Origin: DASVLX01 sp035552275
GTDB taxonomy: Bacteria > Actinomycetota > Actinomycetes > Mycobacteriales > Pseudonocardiaceae
Assembly (NCBI GenBank): GCA_035552275.1
Contig: DASZLR010000277.1
Coordinates: forward strand, 1 to 13,727
Reading direction: 5' to 3'
Length of the DNA stretch: 13,727 nucleotides
In this document: piece after piece, positions 8,626-13,727 of the stretch
Layout of the letters: each line of letters begins with the position of its first letter
Position numbering within the stretch: the stretch's first letter is position 1
Notes under the pieces: generated by a model
Database searches by the model: none
What the model was told of the DNA's origin: nothing
What the model saw: only the letters and a program-made list of their open reading frames with translations
Program-made: the position numbers and the translations under genes

Positions 8626-9063
8626 TCACCCGGCGGATCGGGACAGCACTCGTGATCCGGTCTGCTCGGCGCGCACGTCCGGGGTGAGCAGTTGGCCGAC
8701 CTGCTCGACCAGTAGCGACATCTCGTAGGCGACTTGGCCGATGTCGCAACTGGGCGCGGCGAGCACGGTCAGCGCCGAGCCGTCGCCGATGGCCATCAGC
8801 AGCATGACACCGCGTTCCATCTCGACCACGGTCTCCCGGACCTCGCCGCCGCCGAAGCATCGGGCCGCGCCCCTGGTCAGGCTGGTCAGGCCGGCGGCGA
8901 CGGCGGCGAGTTGGTCGGCCCGGTCGGTGGGCAGCCGGGCGGAGCCGGTCAGCAGCAGGCCGTCGGCGGACACCACGACCGCGTGGGCGACGCCGGGCAC
9001 CCGTTCGACGAAGTTGTTCACCAACCAACCGAATCGGTCTGGTGTGGACTGGTTCGCTGTCAT
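8626..9063 (-). CDS. cvnB: Roadblock/LC7 protein, conservon component CvnB
   Basis: 145 residues from ATG 9063. The start overlaps the cvnA stop (ATGA), with GGGGAG 5 bases upstream inside cvnA. The roadblock/LC7 fold (MglB-like) is recognisable: LVNNFVERVPGVAHAVVVSADGLLL (14-38), DRADQLAAVAAGLTSLTRGAARCF (47-70), VVEMERGVMLLMAIGDGSALTVLA (79-102) and DIGQVAYEMSLLVEQVG (107-123). Roadblock proteins of this type regulate small Ras-like GTPases, in conservons CvnD, which this locus lacks. Translational coupling to cvnA suggests a stoichiometric complex with the kinase. Confidence 0.94.
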   Translation of the reverse strand: MTANQSTPDRFGWLVNNFVERVPGVAHAVVVSADGLLLTGSARLPTDRADQLAAVAAGLTSLTRGAARCFGGGEVRETVVEMERGVMLLMAIGDGSALTVLAAPSCDIGQVAYEMSLLVEQVGQLLTPDVRAEQTGSRVLSRSAG

Positions 9064-11834
9064 TCTTTCTCCCCTTCCGATTCGTGCTCGGTGCGTTCCG
9101 GCGCTTGGACAGCGCCGCCGGCTCGGTTGTCGCGGTCGGTCCGTCGGGCGCCGTTGAGTCGTGCGTGGACGATCCGCGCGTCGCGGCCGCCGACCAGGCT
9201 CGGTTCGGGTTCGCGTGGCCTAACCACTTCGGCATCGTGTTCTGAACTGGTGTCGGTCGGTGACTTTTTCGGTGTCGCGTTCGAGGTTTCTGCCGGTGGT
9301 TCGGCGATGCTGCCCGGCAGCAGTCGGGCCTTGGGTTCGCGCCTGGGCAGCCCCGAATCCAGGTACTCGATGGGTTGGGCGTTGGCGACCGCCTCGGCCG
9401 CCCGCCAGCCGTCGTCGGCCGGTGTCCACCAGCTGTCGGTGTCCTCGGTGTCGGTCACCCCGTCGGCCGGTGAATCGTCCACAGTGGACTCAATTGTCTG
9501 CCAGTCGGTTTGCGCCGAACTGCCATTCGACGTGCCGGCGGATTCGGCGTCGGTGAACCAACCGGACAGCATGGTGTCGTAGATCGGTGTGGTCTCCGGC
9601 TCGGGCGGTTCCTCCTCTGCCTCACCTGCCAGCGGCGTGAACAGGTCCGCGCCGGAGGATTCCACTGCCGGAACCACCGGAATGGTGACCGTCATCTCCG
9701 CGGGATGTTCGGCCGGTTGCGGGACAGGTGGATTCCGGTCGACGGCCGGCGGCGTGGCCGTTGGCGCAGCCGGCAGAGCAGCCGGCAGGGCCACTGGCAG
9801 CGCGGAAATCGGCTCGGTGAGCATCATCTCGCCTACTACCAGGTCGGTCGGCACGGTGATGGTCGCTCGTAGGCCGAGGTGGTCGTCGCCGCCGTGCAGC
9901 CGAACCAGCATGCCGTGCTCGCCGGCCAGCCGGGCCACCACGAACAGGCCCATTCGGCGGGACACCCGGCCCTCCACGCCCTGGGGGTTGGCGAGCGTGG
10001 CGCGGGCACGGGTCAGTTCGTCGTCGGTCATGCCGATTCCGTGGTCGATGATGTCCACCACGACCGCCTGGCCACGGCCCGGTCGCGAGGCGATTGTCAC
10101 TAGGGTGTCCGGCGCGGAGAACGCGGTCGCGTTGTCCAGCAGCTCCGCGAGCAGCCGCACCAGGTCCCCGGCGGCGTAACCGACGATCCGGGTGTCCGGC
10201 GAGGGCTGCACCTGAACCCGTTGGTACTGCTCGATCTCCGACACCGCGCCGCGCAGCACGTCAACGAGCGCGACCGGTCGGCTGGGGCCACGGCCGAGGT
10301 CACCGCCGGAGAGCACCAACAGGTTCTCGTTGTTGCGTCGCATCCGAGTCGCGAGGTGATCCAGTTGGAATAGCGCGGACAGTTGGTCCGGGTCCTGCTC
10401 GTCGCGTTCCAACTGCTCGATCAGCCGCAACTGGCGTTGCACCAGGCCTTGGCTGCGTCGGGAAAGGTCGCGGAACAGGTCGCTGTAGTTGGCGCGCAGG
10501 TTCGCCTGCTCGACGGCCAGTCGGCGAGCCTCGCCGTGGACCGCGTCGAAGGCCCTGGCCAGTTGGCCGACCTCGTCGGTGCCGCACACTGGAACCGGCG
10601 TCACCGTCGGATCGACCGTCTCGCCGGATCGGATGCGTTCGACCGCGGCTGGCAACTGGTGGCCGGCGATGTCTCGGGCGGTGTCGCGCAGGAGGCCGAT
10701 GGACCGCAGCAGTTGCCGGGCCATCACGAACATGATGGCCGCGGCGATCGTGAGCGCGGCGATCAGCGTCGCCACAGCCATCTGGGCCCGGTCGTCGGCC
10801 TGTTGGTGCAGGGCGGCGGAGGTGGCGTTCAGTTGGCCGGCGAGTTCGTTGATCACCTGGTCCAGCCCGGCGGTGACGGCCTGGTTGGCCGCGTTCCACG
10901 AGCTGACCGGGACCTGGATCATCATGCCGGGGGCGGGCAGGCCGGTCATGCCGCCGGACTCGTCGATGGACTGGTTCAGCAGTGTGGCCTGGGCGGCCAG
11001 CGCCGGTCCGGTGACCGCCCGGCCGTAGCTGGCCGTGATGTCGGGTGTGGCGACCGCCCGGAAGTCGCTGATCCGACTGGCCAGCCGGGCCTCGGAGCCG
11101 TGCAGCGCGGTCACATCCGGCACCGACATGACGCCGGCGCCGATGCCCGCCAGTACCTCAGCCTGTTGGTAGAGCACTTCTTCGTGGGCGGCGAAGATAT
11201 CGAACAGCGCGGTCGCCTCGCGGGCGACCTGCGCGTCGGACACATCAATGGCCAGCATCCGGTCGAAGGCCAGCAGCCCGTCGATGCTCTCCGTGTCGGC
11301 GTCCACTTCGGACGGCGGGCCGATCGCGCCCAGTGTCGTCAGGCTGGGTTGGTTCGCTGATTGCGCGCGTTGGGCGGCCAACCCGGTGATCTGCTGGTCG
11401 AGTGCGTGCCAGGCGCCGGTGGCCGAGCCGTCCAGGTTGCCGGCCGCGATCTGGGCCGCGACGGCGTGCCCGGCGGTGGCGAGCGCGGCGTCGACCTGTC
11501 GCCAGGTCGATGTCGCCGGCTGGTTGGCGGGGACGGCGTCGGTGTTCTGCGGTGTCGCGTCCTGCTGGCGTTGCGCCTGCAACGTGGAGACGAGGTCCCG
11601 CACGGTGGCGTTGAGTTCGGTGATCCGGTTGGCGCGGGCGTAGCCGCTCGCCGCCGTCGCCTGGGTGACAGTCAATACGAGACCCAGTGCCAGGGTCATC
11701 AGCACCGGCACGGCCATGACCGCGCCCAGCTTGACCGGCAGGCGCCAGTTGCGCCAGCGTGCCAGCCCGACCAGCAGGGACCCCGCGGCGCCCAGCCAGC
11801 CGCGCTCGCGGATCGTTGTCGGCCCGTCCGTCAC
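9060..11834 (-). CDS. cvnA: NIT-type sensor histidine kinase, conservon component CvnA
   Basis: 924 residues from GTG 11834, fixed by AGGAGG six bases upstream; the frame is open about 48 codons further but without a better site. Order: a short cytoplasmic N-terminus, TM1 (about 34-58), a large extracytoplasmic helical sensor of nitrate/nitrite (NIT) type (about 60-345), TM2 (351-371) and HAMP (about 372-440, ending DEVGQLARAFDAVH). Then a dimerisation segment ends LFQLDHLATRMRRNNENLLVLSG (candidate phospho-His in QLDH), and the ATPase domain follows with N-box ELLDNATAFS (near 563), G1 DHGIGM (near 596) and GLFVVARLAGEHGM. The last 240 residues are Pro/Glu/Ala/Thr-rich and probably disordered. 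No response regulator is adjacent, as usual for conservons. It heads the operon cvnABC. Confidence 0.94.
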   Translation of the reverse strand: MTDGPTTIRERGWLGAAGSLLVGLARWRNWRLPVKLGAVMAVPVLMTLALGLVLTVTQATAASGYARANRITELNATVRDLVSTLQAQRQQDATPQNTDAVPANQPATSTWRQVDAALATAGHAVAAQIAAGNLDGSATGAWHALDQQITGLAAQRAQSANQPSLTTLGAIGPPSEVDADTESIDGLLAFDRMLAIDVSDAQVAREATALFDIFAAHEEVLYQQAEVLAGIGAGVMSVPDVTALHGSEARLASRISDFRAVATPDITASYGRAVTGPALAAQATLLNQSIDESGGMTGLPAPGMMIQVPVSSWNAANQAVTAGLDQVINELAGQLNATSAALHQQADDRAQMAVATLIAALTIAAAIMFVMARQLLRSIGLLRDTARDIAGHQLPAAVERIRSGETVDPTVTPVPVCGTDEVGQLARAFDAVHGEARRLAVEQANLRANYSDLFRDLSRRSQGLVQRQLRLIEQLERDEQDPDQLSALFQLDHLATRMRRNNENLLVLSGGDLGRGPSRPVALVDVLRGAVSEIEQYQRVQVQPSPDTRIVGYAAGDLVRLLAELLDNATAFSAPDTLVTIASRPGRGQAVVVDIIDHGIGMTDDELTRARATLANPQGVEGRVSRRMGLFVVARLAGEHGMLVRLHGGDDHLGLRATITVPTDLVVGEMMLTEPISALPVALPAALPAAPTATPPAVDRNPPVPQPAEHPAEMTVTIPVVPAVESSGADLFTPLAGEAEEEPPEPETTPIYDTMLSGWFTDAESAGTSNGSSAQTDWQTIESTVDDSPADGVTDTEDTDSWWTPADDGWRAAEAVANAQPIEYLDSGLPRREPKARLLPGSIAEPPAETSNATPKKSPTDTSSEHDAEVVRPREPEPSLVGGRDARIVHARLNGARRTDRDNRAGGAVQAPERTEHESEGEKE

Positions 11835-12300
11835 GGTGAACCTCCTCGCTGCCGCCGTTCGGCCGTCTGCGGCCACCGGATAAGCTGATCCGGCCGCGCC
11901 GCCGAATAGCACCGCTCGGCGTTCGCGCTCGCCGATTGGGCCGCAATTATTGGAGAATCTAGAACACGACTGTCTCATGCTGGTTTAGCTGGTGTTTACC
12001 CTCGGGACAGGACGGTAACTATCCGCGCACCAGCCCGACCGTCCCGTGTGCGCGCGAAGTAATCACAGCTCGGTGACCTGGGCGGTGATCTTTTGTTGGC
12101 CGGCGAAAATTTGAGTTCAGCATGACCGGTTTGACCGATTTATACGGTCGGTGCGACATTGTGGAATCAAGCAAATACATTACATGTTCTCGATCAGATC
12201 GGCCGCAGATGATGCGAAAAGGGTCGTGTTCGTGTCGCATGTCAAGTTGCGCATTGATACCGGCCCGCTGGTTCGTGCGGTCGGCGTGACCGGAGCTCAT
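11835..12300. other. Divergent intergenic region upstream of cvnA
   Basis: No gene is supported here. From about 11941 to 12250 the DNA is clearly AT-richer than its surroundings, as expected for promoter DNA. Short inverted repeats are visible: GGACGGT (12010-12016) with ACCGTCC (12038-12044), and GACCG/CGGTC flanking ATTTATA near 12132-12148. I could not fix a convincing -35/-10 pair for cvnA. Confidence 0.45.
11841..11846 (-). promoter_or_regulatory. Ribosome binding site choosing GTG 11834 for cvnA
   Basis: Perfect AGGAGG on the minus strand, 6 bases before GTG 11834. This sets the start 48 codons inside the longest open frame. Confidence 0.85.
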
Positions 12301-12323
12301 CCATGTAACGGTTCGTTACGTGG
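12301..12323. promoter_or_regulatory. 23-base inverted repeat, operator or hairpin
   Basis: CCA-t-GTAACG-GTT-CGTTAC-g-TGG: nine complementary pairs plus one mismatch around a 3-base centre. The right arm touches a GGGGAGG sequence (12322-12328), so in RNA the hairpin would partly cover a ribosome binding site. As DNA it looks like a dimeric repressor operator. No family could be assigned. Confidence 0.5.
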
Positions 12324-12625
12324 GGAGGCGGCGGTGCCGTGAGGCCGTGTGGTGGCGCGGACCGGATGGCCCGCCGCGTCGAGGCGAGCTCCGCATCGAG
12401 CGGGACAGGCGACAGCGGCGGCGCGGATGATGGGGAAAAGATGTACACCATGATGCGAGAATGATGGATTCGGCCCCTTCAGTAATGCCCTGTGGACCAC
12501 CTACCGTTGCGTTCAGGTGAACGGCCTGGCCCGTCGATCAGCACGTCTTCGACCTGGTGCGAGATCTTCGAGAGCGCGTCGGAGTGCCGGGACCAGCCTT
12601 GACGGGTTTCTGAAGGGAGAAGGCA
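12324..12625. other. Leader region of the aldehyde dehydrogenase gene
   Basis: About 300 bases between the inverted repeat and the aldehyde dehydrogenase. Apart from the doubtful 41-codon ORF at 12339-12464, I see no gene, promoter pair or terminator that I can defend. Confidence 0.4.
12339..12464 (+). CDS. Possible 41-residue peptide, very uncertain
   Basis: GTG 12339 to TGA 12462-12464, with GGGGAGG 10 bases upstream. The product is Ser/Gly/Asp-rich in the middle (ASSASSGTGDSGGADDGEK) and ends MYTMMRE. About three quarters of codons end in G or C, in line with real genes here, but that is weak evidence at this length. It resembles no family I know. It could be a small peptide gene, a leader ORF for the downstream dehydrogenase, or chance. 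Confidence 0.2.
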   Translation: MRPCGGADRMARRVEASSASSGTGDSGGADDGEKMYTMMRE

Positions 12626-13727
12626 ATGGCGCCTGCGGAACTGCTCATCGGCAGCCGATGGCAAGCGTCGGCAGGGTCGGGGCGAACCCGGGACGTGAGG
12701 TCGCCCTTCGACGGCTCTACCGTTGGTACCGTGGGGGTCGCCGGCCCCGAGGACGTTGAGGTGGCCCTGGCGGCGGCGGAGCGGGGCGCCGCGGTGTGGC
12801 GGCGTACACCCGCTCACGAGCGGATGACGATCCTGCTGCGTGCGGCGGAGCTCGCCGACCAGCGAGCTGCGAAGATCGCGCGGACCATCAGCTCGGAGTC
12901 GGGCAAGACCATCACCGAGGCCACCGGCGAGGCTGCCCGATCTGGGGACCTGATCCGTCTCGCGGCCTTCGAGGGCACCCAACTCTACGGTGAGACGCTG
13001 CCGTTGGACGCCAACCGTGGCACCGGCCTCGACAAGCTGGGCTTCACGCTGCGCCAGCCGTGCGGTGTCGTGGTGGCCATCACGCCGTTCAACTACCCGG
13101 CATTGCTCGTGCTGCACAAACTGGCGCCCGCGCTCGCGGCGGGTAACGCGGTCGTCCTCAAGCCGGCCACCTCGACGCCACTGACCGCGCTGGAACTCGC
13201 CGAGTGCTTCGTGGACGCCGGGCTTCCTAGGGGCGTGCTCTCGGTGCTCGTCGGCTCCGGCGGGGTGCTGGGGGACGCCCTCGTGACCGACCCCCGGGTA
13301 CGGAAGATCTCCTTCACTGGCTCCACCGCGACCGGCGAGCACATCGCGCGGGTCGCCGGGGTCAAGAAGCTCTCCCTCGAACTGGGCGCGTCCTGCCCGG
13401 TCGTCGTGTTGCCCGACGCCGATCTCGAACTGGCCGCGAGCGCCGTCGCGGTGGGCGGTTACGTCAACGCCGGGCAGGTGTGCATCTCCGTCCAGCGGGT
13501 GATCACGCACCCCGCGGTCACCGCCGACTTCCTCGACGCCCTCGTCCCCAAGGTCGCGGCGATCCGGACCGGGGACCCGTCGTCCCCCGAGACGACCATG
13601 GGCTCGCTGATCACGACCGCCGAGGCGGAACGGGTGGAGCGGGCCATCGCGCGGGCCGGGGCGGACGGCGCGCGCGTCCTGATCGGTGGCGAGCGGAACG
13701 GAACCGTGGTGACCCCGGCCGTCGTGG
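12626..13727 (+). CDS. NAD(P)-dependent aldehyde dehydrogenase (3' partial)
   Basis: 367 codons from ATG 12626 to the window edge, with GGGAG 6 bases upstream of the start. It oxidises an aldehyde to the acid with NAD(P). Catalytic residues are all present at the family spacing: Asn156 in TPFNYP, the general base Glu252 in LELGAS, and the nucleophile Cys286 in NAGQVCIS, 34 residues after the Glu as in canonical ALDHs. Coenzyme-binding motifs VLKPATSTPL and ISFTGSTATG are also intact. The start LLIGSRWQAS and the short N-terminus suggest a member of the roughly 470-480 residue group that includes phospho- or hydroxyaldehyde (GapN/lactaldehyde-like) enzymes; the substrate cannot be settled. About 120 residues are missing on the right. 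LELGAS instead of the usual LELGG is a mild deviation found in other members. Confidence 0.94.
   Translation, partial: MAPAELLIGSRWQASAGSGRTRDVRSPFDGSTVGTVGVAGPEDVEVALAAAERGAAVWRRTPAHERMTILLRAAELADQRAAKIARTISSESGKTITEATGEAARSGDLIRLAAFEGTQLYGETLPLDANRGTGLDKLGFTLRQPCGVVVAITPFNYPALLVLHKLAPALAAGNAVVLKPATSTPLTALELAECFVDAGLPRGVLSVLVGSGGVLGDALVTDPRVRKISFTGSTATGEHIARVAGVKKLSLELGASCPVVVLPDADLELAASAVAVGGYVNAGQVCISVQRVITHPAVTADFLDALVPKVAAIRTGDPSSPETTMGSLITTAEAERVERAIARAGADGARVLIGGERNGTVVTPAVV

Noticed and set aside
12063..12110. Minus-strand stretch reading FAGQQKITAQVTEL then stop, resembling a protein C-terminus
   Set aside because: The frame has a TGA a few codons upstream, so at most 17 residues are open, and no continuation was found in other frames. 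Probably chance.
12152..12239. TGCGACA and TGTCGCA inverted repeat
   Set aside because: Arms of only 7 bases separated by 74 bases; expected by chance at this length and not tied to any gene.
12479..13510. Minus-strand open frame of 343 codons at the right end
   Set aside because: Antisense to the aldehyde dehydrogenase, whose Asn/Glu/Cys catalytic residues are all in place on the plus strand.

Overview
The window looks like the chromosome of a high-GC actinomycete. Genes use G/C-rich third positions, GTG starts and AGGAGG-type ribosome binding sites. It carries families that are nearly private to Actinobacteria: a conservon (CvnA/B/C), a DUF397 protein with an XRE-type HTH relic, and a 14-base site matching the actinobacterial SOS box. 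Order Pseudonocardiales or a relative is a reasonable guess, but the sequence alone does not fix it.

Layout: (1) 1-3464, most of metH, cobalamin-dependent methionine synthase, cut at its 5' end by the window edge. (2) 3465-4640, a lower-GC islet with a two-gene operon: a Panacea (SocA-like, DUF4065) antitoxin candidate and a 178-residue partner of unknown function whose start overlaps the antitoxin stop by one base. A near-perfect LexA/SOS box lies just upstream and a strong hairpin just downstream. This is the most interesting part of the window: a candidate DNA-damage-inducible toxin-antitoxin or phage-defence module. (3) 4641-4881, gene-free apart from a 16-base palindrome. (4) 4882-7592, minus strand: a class I methyltransferase followed after 25 bases by a membrane-anchored metallophosphoesterase, then a GNAT acetyltransferase with its own, probably leaderless, promoter overlapped by an inverted repeat.

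(5) 7599-8124, a small regulatory scar: a terminator hairpin, a truncated and frameshifted XRE-HTH gene (minus), a pair of GCTA-N-TAGC palindromes, an intact 57-residue DUF397 gene (plus), and a long two-part hairpin separating it from the convergent conservon. (6) 8170-11834, minus strand, conservon operon cvnA-cvnB-cvnC: a NIT-type sensor kinase, a roadblock/LC7 protein and a DUF742 protein. The Ras-like GTPase CvnD that normally completes this signalling cassette is absent. (7) 11835-12625, a long intergenic region, AT-richer in its middle, with a 23-base inverted repeat in front of a possible 41-codon ORF. (8) 12626-13727, the first 367 codons of an aldehyde dehydrogenase running off the right edge.

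The genes do not form one pathway. metH and the aldehyde dehydrogenase are metabolic; the stretch between them is a mosaic of accessory defence and signalling modules. All calls come from reading translations and motifs by eye; no database search was run.
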